Assembly: GCA_003952965.2 (NCBI GenBank)
Contig: CM025852.1
Span: 22,954,942 to 23,018,941 of the forward strand
Origin: Morella rubra
Taxonomy: Eukaryota; Streptophyta; Magnoliopsida; Fagales; Myricaceae
Reading direction: 5' to 3'
Length of the DNA stretch: 64,000 nt
Shown one piece after another: positions 48,059-60,100 of this stretch. Position numbers and translations under genes: made by a program. How positions within the stretch are numbered: position 1 is the stretch's first letter; every line of letters begins with the position of its first letter. The notes under the pieces are model-generated. The model did not search any database. It had not been told where the DNA came from and saw nothing but the letters and a program-made list of their open reading frames with translations.

Positions 48059-51000
48059 ATGACGATTCACAACTCAAATTTAGGCGCATTATTCATGTCT
48101 TCAGCTATATACCTTCAGGTGATCATACTTTGTCTTTTCTATTAGCCCACTTTGCTTGCAACTTCCCACTGCTGCTGCCGCACCAACCCATATGGAACGT
48201 TGGCTTTGCTCAAATCTAAAGAGTCCATTTCTATGGACCCGTATGGAACGTTGAGCTCGTGGAATGATTCTTCTGCAACTGATATGGAATTACATGCAGC
48301 CACCGCCATCAACGAGTCGCGGCCCTCTACTTATAAAACCATAACTTGTACGGGACCTTATCTCCTTACATGCATTGGTAACACCTATAGGGATAGAATA
48401 GGTGATTCTCCTCTATTTCAAAAATTTAATAACAATTTTAGAACAAGTACTAAAATTGTTGAGTCTAGATCTAAATAATTAATCAACAAAAAATATATAT
48501 ATAGCGGAATAATAAAACAAATATCAATCACACAAGTGACAAAGATTTTGTCGATAAAGTGGAAAACCTTTGAACTTACCTTTCAAAGGAAAAATCACTC
48601 CGGGCTAGCAGCCACCAAAAATTCACTAAGAAGTAAAACCTTACAACGGTGATTCAGACACAGGCAACATCCAGTTGCTTGACTCTGACTATCCCGATGT
48701 AATAATCTAAGTAATACATGCTTCCTGCGATTAATCCTCGACTTTCTGAGATTCTTTTTATGAACTTTGTGAAAGCCGTTTGACATTTTCATGATAAACC
48801 AATAGGAGTCTTTTTATCTTTTTTGTTGTTTCTAGAAGGGAAAAGGAAAAGGCTGTTGTTTCAGTTCACGTGTGGAATCATTAAGGGCCTTCTTGTCATT
48901 TCCTTATATTCTAGAAGACGTTGGAGTGGAGCTAAATTGATTTTGGCAATTTTACGCGTGAATAAAGCAAAAAAACAGATTGGGTTTTCTGGGGGGAAAA
49001 AGGTGAAATATATTTGTCGAACATCCAGAGAAGATTTTGCGAAAAGATTCAAATTGCTCCAAGATTTAGATTGTTCTAAGATTACAATCGACTCCATCAT
49101 CTCTTTTGTGATGTTTATTTGCTGATTTTCATGAAGAGCCCCTTTGATGAAGATGGAGTACCTTACGAGAATATAGATTCGATCACCGTGTTCCCCATAT
49201 CGCTTTTACGAAGTTGAAGATTTAGATGTTCTGAATAAGGGTGGCTGAAGGTTTCAGCTGTGGTCCTTGATTGCATAAGGTTTATGCATTAAGATCAAGA
49301 GTTGTTTGAGATCGAGGTTTCCGGTTGGACTTAGAGGTTCTACGTCCATTTGCGATTCGATTTATGGTAAATCGAGTTTGATTCAAAGTATTTTTTTTAT
49401 AGGCTAGGTTAGTCGCTTCAATAGATCACCTTGTTATCAATTGGAAACTAGTGGATTCAAACGGCCTACGGGCCCGAAGATTTTTTCTCCTTAAGGACGT
49501 TTCTTAGGGAGTTTCTCTTCGTAACCATTCTCGGTGTTACTTGTCTATTATTATTCTTAATTTGTTTTGTTTATTCTCTTACTAACCAAGTTTGTTCTTT
49601 GAGTTGTGAGTTTATATTCTTGAGCCTTGACAACCTTCATTCACAGATCTGGTTGGTAAGTTTCTAATTAAGATTCTGGTTATTGGTAAGATTGTTCAAT
49701 TGATAGCGTTTCAATTGATTTTGTGAATCTGAAAATTATTGTTTCTGAGAGTTGAAGTTACTTCGGAATTACTTACAGTTTTTTCGGAGTTTTACAGATT
49801 GTGTTTTCTGAGGTCTTGTATCTTTTACAGATTACTTGAATTTTAGTATCTTGACAAGAGAATAGGTTTTTGTTTTAAAAAAAAGGGTTAATTGATAAAT
49901 TTTTTAAATATACATATTTACCCCCTCTAAGTATTTTCCGTATAGTTGGGTCTAAATTAGGTTGTTTAAACTCTTCAAGAACGTCATTGTTCTTCAATAC
50001 CGGGAACTCCGGCAGCCAACCTTCCACAATAAGGTTGGTTTCAATAGTAATTGAATCTAGATAACTAGAGAAAATCTGAATTGTTTATGAGCAGGGATAT
50101 TTAAAGGATTTTCTCTATCCAGGAATAAGGCTTGAATTGGAATAAAGCTTGAATTGTTTATCGTTTCAAACTTTGAAATACTCATTAATCTGAACACTTT
50201 GACCAAACTTAAATACAACTCAATTTGAATTTAAATTTTGACACAAAATTACGCCAACATTAAAACACTAACACTTAGGTTCATCAACCTAAGAACAACA
50301 GCTTCTACGGTGAAATTCCACAAGAAGTTGGTCGTTTGCTCCGACTACAACATCTCGATATTTCAAATAACTTGCTTGGAGGCGAAATTCCTGTCAACTT
50401 GACCAGCTGGTCGAAACTCAGCGCGCTAAACCTCAATCTGAACAAACTTATTGGCAACATTCCCGCTGAGCTTGGCTCTTTGACGAAGCTTGTTCTGCTG
50501 GCGGTTGGAAGAAATAAATTGACGGGACGGATCCCATTTTCCTTGGGTAATCTTACGTCAATCGTGATTCTTCAGGCGGGAGAAAACTAGATCTTCAATT
50601 CCTACGTCTCACTTGGAATAGCCTAGGAAGGGACTTGGATTTCTAAACACCTTTGACAAACTGTAGCAAACTATCTGCTGTGGATATTAGACTCAACGAA
50701 TTTGGAGGTGTTTTGCCTACTTCTATATCAAACTTATCAGCCCAACTCAACCACTTATATTTTGGAGGTAATCAATTATTCGGAACCATTCCAGCAGGAC
50801 TAGAGAGCCTTAATTACCAACTTAATTGGCTTAGGAATGGGGGGTAATCTTTTCACTGGCATGATTCCCTGAACTGTGATGGGGAAGTTCCACAAGATGC
50901 AAGTTCTCGAATTGTGCCAAAATCAATTGACTGGGCAGATTCCTGACTCCATAGGCAACCTGATCATCACCGAATTGGTGGTGCTTTTTCTGTTTCAAAA

Positions 51001-51064
51001 CAAAGTAGAAGGAAGCATACCTCCAGCAATTCCACTGAAATTCCAACTAATCCGAGCCACTTAA
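48059..51064 (+). pseudogene. LRR receptor kinase pseudogene B, split by an insertion
   Basis: Matches copy A from the start codon (ATG at 48059, IHNSNLG) through LRRNT, but small indels break the frame by about 48.27 kb. Homology stops near 48386 (CATTGGTAACACCT) and resumes near 50275 (TTAGGTTCATCAACC) after 1.9 kb of foreign DNA. The second half (50275-51064) keeps LRR codons (LRLQHLDISNNLLGGEIPVN) yet has a deletion of about 330 bp at 50586-50590, an in-frame stop where A has GTA (50643 region) and further indels. There is no transmembrane or kinase part. In the variable LRRs it is closer to A than to D. Confidence 0.92.
48387..50274. mobile_element. Insertion of about 1.9 kb inside pseudogene B, class undetermined
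   Basis: This DNA interrupts a sequence that is continuous in copies A and D, so it is an insertion. It is AT-rich and has no recognisable transposase or polymerase. The words TAACAC flank both ends (48379-48384 and 50269-50274), which may be a target duplication. Boundary reading is uncertain by several bases because the flanks have also mutated. A non-autonomous or retroelement fragment is likely. Confidence 0.6.
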
Positions 51065-52061
51065 AGAACGCGTGACCATCAGTTAGATCGCATCTTTTTC
51101 TTTTTCTTTTCTAAGCAATCCACTGAAACAGTACATGAAAGCAGTGGACCGAGAAATTTGAAGCCCACGTACAAGTTTTCGTTCCTACTTGCTTGCTATT
51201 GCTAATTTGACAACGCAATTATTATACATCAATCACGCACAAGAAGCTGGAGACTGCAGTCTGCAGACGCGCTTTTGCGCGCATCTTACACAAAATAATT
51301 GATGAATTAAGTTGATGGAGGAAACGGGAAACCATGCATGCCAGAGGATCTTGTACACAGATTTTCGCTCGTTAGAAAAGTCAACTGCTTTGGCTCCATG
51401 CGTTCGGAGCTTCTTACCAACTAGTTGATGCTTCCTCATCCCACAATGCACGTAGAGAAGGCCCGTGGCCACTTTCTTTATTCCTTCAACTGCATAATTG
51501 GTCTTGCCGGGAAATATTTAACAATAGAATATCGAGCATCCGCGCGAGTACAGCTTGAAGCCCATGCTGATCGATTATATATACCAAATAGCACTAATTA
51601 ATGTTACTTCTAAACAGTCCCATATTTGGATACATGTCGAAAATTTTGTCCTAATGATTGGCTTAATGAAAACTTTAGAACACAGAAAATGTTGAAATAT
51701 TCTCATTTGACAAACATGCATCTTCGATTCATGACCCCGCTCTGAACTGTCTTGCACTGTGAGCGCGCCGGCCCTAGACCATACGGGACCATCCCAATTC
51801 CCACAACGTATAGTTCTGCACGGGCAAGGGAGGAAAAAAGCTTTTATTACGCCAATGTTTTCTTCCCTTTGATAATTCACATCCAATTGCTTGTGTGACC
51901 GTCAAACACGGCAGCAAATTTTCTCCTATGTCGTATATGTAAAAAAAAAAAAAAAAACTTGGTCGTAAGTTTTCGTTCGGGAGGTTGGGAGCTGGCATTT
52001 ATAAAAGAAACTATTAACACCGATATATATTTCGCGGCAGGCTTCCTGCTCGTCATAATCA
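51065..52061. other. Spacer and copy-C promoter
   Basis: 51030-51190 is homologous to 61728-61880 (shared TCCACTGAAACAGTACATGA), showing that this flank travels with the kinase units. The end (51880-52061) is a kinase promoter copy with TATAAAAG at 52000-52007. No gene is supported. Confidence 0.6.
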
Positions 52062-52346
52062 ATGAAGATTCACAACTCCAACTTAGGCGCATTATTGTCT
52101 TCAGTTATATACCTTCAGGTGATACTTCTCTCTTCTATTAGCCCAGTACTGTTCTAGCAACGGCATCCCACGGCGGCTGCAAGTATTCCAACAAATGAGA
52201 CTGATCGGTTAGCTTTGCTCAAATTTAAAGAATCCATTTCTATGGACCCATATGGAACGTTGAGCTCCTGGAATAATTCTATCCACTTCTGCAACTGGTA
52301 TGGAATTACATGCAGCCGCCGCCATCAACAAGTCGCGGCCCTCTAC
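52062..52346 (+). pseudogene. LRR receptor kinase 5' fragment C
   Basis: Starts MKIHNSNLGALLSSVIYLQV like the intact copies, but reaches an in-frame TAG at 52155-52157. The LRRNT part continues in another frame (DPYGTLSSWNNSIHFCNWYG). Homology ends abruptly after GCGGCCCTCTAC at 52346, where A/T-only DNA begins. Confidence 0.92.
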
Positions 52347-52429
52347 TGAAAAAATAAAAAGTATAATAAAAAATAAAAAACTGAAAAAGAAAATTAAAAA
52401 TAAAAATTTTACCAACTGAAAAATAAAAA

Positions 52430-52957
52430 GGGTTATATACCTATTTGGTCCCTAGTTTCGACCATTTTAATAAATAGTCGTTAGGTTTTCAAATTCGTCA
52501 TAAAAGTTCTTAAGTTTGCAATTTTTGTCAAACTAGTCATTTCGTTAAGCTTCTACTTATAAAGTTTAACGATTCACACTTTAATTCCAATACATATGTC
52601 AACCAAAACTAAAATTATATGACTTATCATTTTTCTAAGTTTTTTTCATAATTTTTTTTCCTAATTTTTTGTTTTTTAAAAGATAAAACAAAATAAATTA
52701 TTATTAAAAATAAAATAAAAAATTAAGAAAAAAAACTTAAAAAATTTATAAGTCACATTATTTTAGTTTTTGGGTGACATGTGTAAACTTATGATTGGAG
52801 ATGACGTCTGAACCATTAATTTTGAGAATGAAATTTTAAGATAATGACTTCTTTGAAAAAAAATTTATAACTTAAGGACCTCTATGATCAAATTGAAAAC
52901 TGAAGGACGATTTGTTTATAAGAGCCAAAACCTAGGGATGAAATGAGTACTTGACCC
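52430..52957. mobile_element. Mutator-like MITE (528 bp) with 9-bp target duplication
   Basis: Long imperfect terminal inverted repeats (about 90 bp): the left end reads GGGTTATATACCTATTTGGT, the right end in reverse complement reads GGGTCAAGTACTCATTTCAT, and similarity continues through TCCCTAG, GTTTTCAA and TTAAGTT. The 9 bases AAATAAAAA flank both ends (52421-52429 and 52958-52966). There is no coding capacity. The 9-bp duplication plus long inverted ends are hallmarks of MULE-type elements. Confidence 0.85.
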
Positions 52958-54654
52958 AAATAAAAAGCATTAAACTTATAAAAACGAAAAAGAAAAAAAT
53001 TGCTGGGGTGGGGGAACCCCTCCACTAGCATCGTACCTGGCTGTTTCTAGAGGAGGGGGTCTCCTCCCCAACACTCGACTTGAGTCACCCCACGACAAGG
53101 TAAGTGGTTCGTTCATTTTTATTTATTTATTAAAAAGAAGACATCTGTCACGCCCTGTGTTGGTACTTACCCCATCGGCTCGCGTATAGTAATCGCATGC
53201 ACAAAGTTCGGGGATTACCGCACGATAAAATCTCTTAAGATCACTTAAATGCCCTCGAATTTACTTAATGGAAGTCTTATTTTAAAAAAGTTCTTAGTTA
53301 AAAGAAGAATCATTAAAATTAGAAGATCAAAAATCGATTTAGAAGCTTAAACGAAAGAGGTGAAATCGTAACAAAATATTAAATTAAAATAAATTCCACT
53401 TTAATTAGGAAAAACTTTTAATAATGACTTGGATAGTAAATTATTCATAATAAAAAGATTAATACGAAATTGAAGGAATTTGATAAAAATGTGAAATTGA
53501 AACAACATGAAGAAATGCATTATTATATTATAAAGAAAATTGTTTAGTACAAAAGAGGGTCCTTCGGGAGGATTAAAATAAATAGGCCTAAGATATGGAA
53601 CACTGTGAGCTTCCTACAGTCCACCTAGCTTATACAACCACGTTTCCAAGGGTCTAAAAAGTAGTTTTGAAACATTACCATCGAAAGAAAATAAAGGAAA
53701 CAACAAAAAGGGATACAAAACAGACCCTGCATCTAGAATCTCTTCGGTCTTGAAATAATCCAACATCCTGCTTAACCATAAAAAGGCAAACACAAACAAA
53801 CATAAAAAAGGTGAGTCCTATTGACTCAGTAAGGGAAAAAGGGAATATGTCATGCAAAACAGATAAGTATGAATAATTAAGGTAGTCTGTAAACGATAAA
53901 TAAGCATCGATAACACTAAATAGGGTAATGATGTATGATCGATGCAATACAGGAATGATGCATCTGTTTCCCAGTCACTTTACTTTCTTCTTCTTTCTTT
54001 CTTTTCTCTTTTCTTTTCCTGTCTGTAGAGGTGTCCTTTCATCGCTCTGTTTAACCCCCAGAGTCAGGGTTGTGCGTCCCTCCTCTCCTCTGGGACTGTC
54101 CCGTGCCCCGGCACCAGGACCTTGTCAAGCGTATATTGTTTCACGCTAGGGATACCAGCCACTATCCTTTTAATGGCGGCTTGCACTATCCCACTGTGAT
54201 CAGTACCGTCACCTGTCATTGGATCACCTCTGGGTATGGGTTTCATTTCCATTTATGTCATTTCGTTATTAGATTTCCCAAACCCATGACACGACTCATA
54301 ACAGGATGATGCAACATGTATCATATGCTTTATTAAAAATCACTTAACTCAAAATGAGCAATAGATTTCATGGACCAATTATCATATAAAATGCATATAA
54401 AATAAAGCAATCTAAATTCACAGTAACTTTTCTTAATCCATAAGTGACCAGGTCTAAGCTTCCGTAGAAAGGCCTAAGTGTTCATTTCATGATATTCATA
54501 CATTAGACTCGGTCAACCTAACACGTACCACATGCTGTTAATAGGCAAGTCCAACAACTTATACAATTAAGTTATTTTTATTTATTGCTAAACCCAATAA
54601 GGACTGACTGTATTTAAAAGAAAGAATTTTAGGGCTCTTGACTAGTTTCAAAAG

Positions 54655-55072
54655 AAAATCCTCCCGGGACATTTTCATTTAAAAACTTCCCGGGCATAAA
54701 AAAAAAAGCTTCCCGGGCATGTTTATTAAAACTTCCCCGGTAAATAGCAAAAAGGCTCTCCGGGTACGTTTTATAAAAAGCTCCCCAAGCATGCTTATTA
54801 AAACTTCCCGGGTAGAGAGCAAAAAGCTCCCCGGGTACGTTTTATAAAATGCTTCCCGAGCATGCTTATTAAAACTTCCCGGGTAGATAGCAAAAAGGCT
54901 CCCCGGGTACGTTTTATAAAAGGCTCCCCGAGTATGCTTATTAAAACTTCTCGGGTAGATAGCAAAAAGGCTCCCTGAGCATGCTTATTAAAACTTCCCG
55001 GGTAAATAGCAAAAAGGCTCCCCTGGTACGTTTTATAAAAAGCTCCCCGAGCATGCTAAAACAAAGATTTTC
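54655..55072. repeat. Minisatellite in the solo LTR, about 72-bp unit
   Basis: About five copies of a unit near 71-72 bp start ATTAAAACTTCCCGGGTAGA (about 54726, 54797, 54868, 54940 and 54987; the fourth is shortened). Each unit is two related halves carrying CTCCCCGGGTACG and CCCGAGCATGC. Confidence 0.9.
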
Positions 55073-55549
55073 CCTGGGCATGTATAAAAGAGTTTTTCTA
55101 AATCCACTGAGGACTGGCGTTCAAGGATCCTAGGGCTCGGCTAGGTCAGTATATTCAACTTATGTATTTCTTTTTTCACTTCCCTTATTATTTCTCCTAC
55201 ATGCCTATGACTGTTCCTTATTACCAATCCCATGTAATGTAAACTAGCTCACCCTTACCTCAGTCGAGTTTATACTGTCTTTCCTTGAATAAAAACACCT
55301 AAACAGTAAGATACTACATTAGAAAAAGAAGAGATAAAAGCTAATAGGAAGGAAAAGGTGCAGACCGAGACTACCTCGGTCTCTTTTGCAAGCAACACAT
55401 CAATATATGAGCCAATGACCAAGCTCCATCTAAGCGGTCAAATAAGACATGATAAGAGTGAATTAAATGCACACCATATAGTTAAGACACGTGAAAAGTA
55501 ACATGCAAAAGGAAAGGTGATGCCGCCTAAACCAATGTAAAAATCCTGG

Positions 55550-55765
55550 GCATACAGGGCTCACAACACCTAGGGTCCAGGGCTCATACTGTCCGGGGTA
55601 CAGGGCTCATACTGCCCGGGCTCCAAGGCTCAGCACACTCGGGCTCCAGGGCTCAGTACTCCCCGGATTTCCCCGGGCCTCAGTACTCCAGGGATTTCCC
55701 CAGGACTCAGTACTCCCTGGAATGCAGGGCTCAGCACACCCGAGAGTTCTGTTCTCGGTAATCCC
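55550..55765. repeat. Second GC-rich short repeat in the solo LTR
   Basis: The words AGGGCTCA, CAGTACTCC and CCCCGGG recur every 19-25 bp in an irregular array within AT-rich surroundings. Confidence 0.8.
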
Positions 55766-56241
55766 GGGAATCCAATCAGCCCAATTTAAATTTAAAAGAA
55801 ATTAATTAAACATAATCCAAAATAATCTAATAATTTAAGGGAACACAACTCAAGTCAAATAAGACATTTAAGCACATGGATTTAAATGAAATAATGCAAG
55901 GAGTTAAGAATAAAAGAAAAAAAGCACTAAAAAGATAGATCAAAATACTACCGTCACAACTTTAGAAACTGAAGCAATTTAAACAAATACCAAAGAGCCT
56001 AATTACATTAAAATATTGGAGGAAATAAAAATCAAGTCAAATTAAGAAAAATCTTAACACAAGAGTCTTAAAAGTAGCTTAAAAGATTAGGGGTATCACA
56101 AAATATAATCACCTATTTGAAAATGTAGAAGAAGTAAAGGTGTGCTAAGAATAAATTAAGCAAGAAAATTCCACGGAGTAATATTTATATTATATCACAT
56201 ATGTGCCAACTAGGTGTAAAAGAGCTGGGCATTACAACATC

Positions 56242-57167
56242 ACGTCCATACTTTATTAGAAAAATCTCATTTATGGCGGAGGAATATAGTGGTAACAATC
56301 AAACTTAGCCAACTTCAAGTAAAACACATAAAGACAAGCTAAAAAACCCATCGAAAACCTAAACCAAACAAAGGATATAAACCAAACAACACAATCAACT
56401 ATTATATTTTAACTGAGCCATAAAGAAATAAATACAATTTCATCTGTTAGCTTCTCACTTTAGCAACATAATCAGCTACACAATTTCCTTCCCGTTATAC
56501 ATGACAAAAAGAAACATTGATTTGAGGAATTAACACCCTTAATTCCTCCAAAAAAATTCCAAACATACCAATGAGAATAAGATCCTGAGACCAAGGAGGG
56601 GCCGTTCATGATCTTACTATTTTCTGCTTTGTTCTTCGTGAACCCTAATCATACTTTCGTTGAAACTTATGCTGAACATATTTTCTCAACTTTTGCAAGT
56701 TCTGTTGGGCAATAGGGTCCAAGCATTTCATCGCCACTATGTTTTTATTCTTTTCCCTCATCATTTGGGATAATTAGCAAGAAGAAGCTACTAGCTAGCT
56801 AGCCTTTTTAGCTTTACATGTCAAAAAATGTTGACTTAAGCAACTTTATATTAATAACTAGTCAATTAGGAAATCAAGATGACTAATTAATTCACTAATC
56901 AAAGTTAAGTGGGGAACGTAATCATGATCACAAACCTAGGACTCGTGTAAGTGGGTTTGGAGGAGTTTGTTACAACAGCATCCAATTGCTTGTGTGACCG
57001 TCAAACACGGCAGCAAATTCTCTCCAATATCGTATAATACGTCTCCATTTAAAAAAACAAAAACCAAAAAACTATGTTACAAGTTTTTGTTCGGGAGTGT
57101 GGGGGACGGCATGTATAAAAGAAATTATAGCACCAATATTTCGCAAGCTTCCTGCTCGTCAAAACCA
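56242..57167 (+). promoter_or_regulatory. Upstream flank and promoter of receptor kinase D
   Basis: From about 56340 the sequence is homologous to 62700-63466, and from 56640 also to the promoter of copy A. A TATA box, TATAAAAG, lies at 57114-57121, 47-54 bp before the ATG. An upstream in-frame ATG exists at 56967 but lies before this TATA box and is probably not used. Confidence 0.65.
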
Positions 57168-60100
57168 ATGAAGATTCACAACTCCTATTTAGGCCCATTC
57201 TTGTCTTCAGTTATATACCTTCATGTGATACTTGTCTCTTTGATCAGCCCACTTTTCTTGCAACGGCCTTCCACTGCTGCTGCCACTCCAACAAATGAAA
57301 CTGATCGGTTGGCTTTGCTCAAATTTAAAGAATCCATTTCTATGGACCCATATGGAACGTTGAGCTCCTGGAATGATTCTATCCACTTCTGCAACTGGTA
57401 TGGAATTACATGCAGTCGCCGCCATCAACGAGTCGCAGCCCTCTACTTACAAAACCACAACTTGCACGGGACCTTATCTCCTTACATTGGGAACCTCACC
57501 TTTCTTAGGTTCATCAACCTAAGAAACAACAGCTTCTACGGTGAAATTCCACAAGAAGTTGGTCGTTTCCTCCGACTACAACATCTTAATCTTTCAAATA
57601 ACATGCTTGGAGGGGAAATTCCTGTCAATTTGACCAACTGCTCGAAACTCAGAGCGCTAAACCTCTATGGGAACAAACTTATCGGCAAGATTCCCACTGA
57701 GCTTGGCTCTTTGACGAAGCTTGTTCTTCTGCGGGTTGAAAAAAATAAATTGACGGGAGGGATCCCATCTTCCTTGGCTAATCTTACGTCAATCGTATTT
57801 CTTAATGCGGGAGAAAACTATCTAGTGGGAAATATCCCAGGAGACATTGGTCGTCTGAAAAGCTTAATAGCTTTTTCAGCTTATAGCAACAACCTCTCCG
57901 GTATGGTCCCTTCCTCACTTTTCAATATATCATCCCTTTCCAGCGTATCATTTGGATATAACCAATTTTCTGGTACTCTTCCAAAAACCATAGGCCTTAC
58001 CCTCCCTAACCTCCTAGAATGGGGAATACCTGGTAATGAATTCTCTGGAGAAATCCCCGTTTCTTTCTCTAATGCCTCCCAACTTGAAATCCTAGATATA
58101 GGTGAAAACAACTTTGTGGGACAAGTTCCAACTAATCTGGGAAATCTAGTAGATCTTCGATCCCTACGTCTAGCTCAGAATTACCTAGGAAGGGATTTGG
58201 ATTTCGTAACATCTTTGACAAACTGTAGCAAACTACGTGTTTTGGATTTTACAAGCAACGAATTTGGAGGTGTTTTGCCTACTTCTATATCCAACTTATC
58301 AACCCAACTCATCCACTTATATTCTGGAGTTAATGAAATATCCGGAGCAATTCCAGCAGCACTAGAGAGCCTTCACAACTTAATCGGCTTAGGAATGGAC
58401 AATAATCTTTTCACTGGCGTCATTCCCTCATATATCGGGAAGTTCCAGAAAATGCAAGCACTCGCATTGGCTGCCAATCAATTGACTGGGAAGATTCCTG
58501 ACTCCATAGGCAACCTCACTCGACTGGTGGCGCTTTTCCTGTCTCAAAACAAACTAGAAGGAAGCATACCACCAACAATTGGCGACTGCCAACATTTGCA
58601 GAAGTTGGACATCTCACAAAATAACCTTAGTGGAGTCATACCCCGGCAGGTTTTTGGTCTTCCTTCCCTGTCACTGTTACTCAATCTATCGCACAACTCT
58701 TTAAGTGGCAAATTACCTGTTGAAGTTGGCACTCTGAAAAGCATAAGTTCTCTAGATGTCTCTGAAAATAATCTCTCTGGTGAAATTCCTGAAACTATTG
58801 GAAGTTGCTCGAGCCTTGAATATCTGTACGTTCAAGGGAATTCCTTTGAAGGGAGCATACCTTCATCCATGGCTTCCTTAAGAGGCCTTCAGCATTTAGA
58901 TGTTTCGCGGAATAACTTTTCTGGACTGATTCCAGAGGGTCTAGAGACACTTCCATTCTTGAAGAATTTGAACCTTTCGTTCAACAATATCGAAGGCGAG
59001 GTACCAACAGAGGGAGTTTTCAGAAATCCTGAAATGATATCTGTGACAGGAAACAATAAGCTTTGTGGGGGTGTTTCACAGTTGCGACTGCCAAAATGCC
59101 CCAGCAAAGAAATGAAAGCGAGAAAGTCCCAGCTCGCTGTCAAAATAGCAAGCGGTATAGCTTGCGTTGCTCTATTCCTCCTGTTTTCATCCTGTATTGT
59201 TCTTTATTGGAGGAAAAAATCAAGAAATAAACCATCTTCTATGGCCTCAAGAAAAGACCTTCTTCCAACTATTTCATACAAAATGCTCCATCAGGCGACT
59301 AATGGATTTTCTCCAAGTAATTTGATTGGAGCTGGTAGTTTTGGATCTGTGTACAAAGGAGCTCTTGACCAGGAAGAAAGAGCAATTGCTGTAAAGGTTC
59401 TGAACCTTCACAAGAAAGGTGCTTCTAAGAGTTTTCTGGCCGAATGCAATGCTCTAAGAAATATACGACATCGAAATTTGGTAAAGATCGTAACGTGTTG
59501 TTCCAGCTTAAATCACGAAGGAATTGACTTCAAAGCTCTGGTATTTGAGTTCATGGCAAATGGGAGCTTGGATATGTGGTTGCATCCGGTGATAGACAGC
59601 GAAAATCAATCAAACACGTTGAGTCTTCTTCAAAGACTTAATATCGTGGTTGACGTGGCTTCTGCATTGGATTATCTTCACAACCACTGTGAGCAACATA
59701 TCGTTCATCGTGATTTAAAGCCAAGCAACGTTCTTCTCGACAATGAGATGATTGCTCACGTTAGCGATTTCGGCTTAGCAAGGATCCTTTCAACGGTCGA
59801 CAATCAGAAGCATTCCAGCACAATTGGCTTGAACGGAACTATTGGCTACGCTGCTCCAGGTATTACCTTGTGCATCTTCATATTCCTATATCATCCGCTA
59901 TACACGTTTGTTTTCATTTTAGCACCTTGTAAAGAGATGGCACTTAATTAATAGAGGTAGTCTAAAAGTTTTCACATGTTGAATGTTTAGAGCAATATTA
60001 ACATTAATAAACACGGTTTGGAAGCTATAAAATTGACGTAATAAACTTAATAAATTGTTGACTATATAAGAAATTTTCTGAATTGAATGTTTGTCATGGA

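Larger units (their letters stand above)
53146..56236. mobile_element. Solo LTR (3091 bp) with ACATC target duplication
   Basis: Begins TGTCACGCCCTGTG and ends GAGCTGGGCATTACA, the TG...CA layout common in Gypsy-type plant LTRs. It is bounded by the same 5 bases ACATC at 53141-53145 and 56237-56241. There is no gag-pol, primer-binding site or second LTR inside, so this is a solo LTR left by recombination (a small non-autonomous element is the alternative). It contains two GC-rich tandem-repeat regions. A direct match to a named family could not be tested here. Confidence 0.85.

Noticed and set aside
54655..55765. Regularly spaced GC-rich repeats that could be mistaken for a CRISPR array
   Set aside because: Units are 19-72 bp, spacers are themselves repeated, the host is a plant, and the array lies inside an LTR. 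It is a minisatellite.
56967..57167. Upstream start extending kinase D by 67 codons
   Set aside because: The extension lies before and across the TATA box, lacks signal-peptide character and is not open in copy A. The ATG at 57168 aligns with A.
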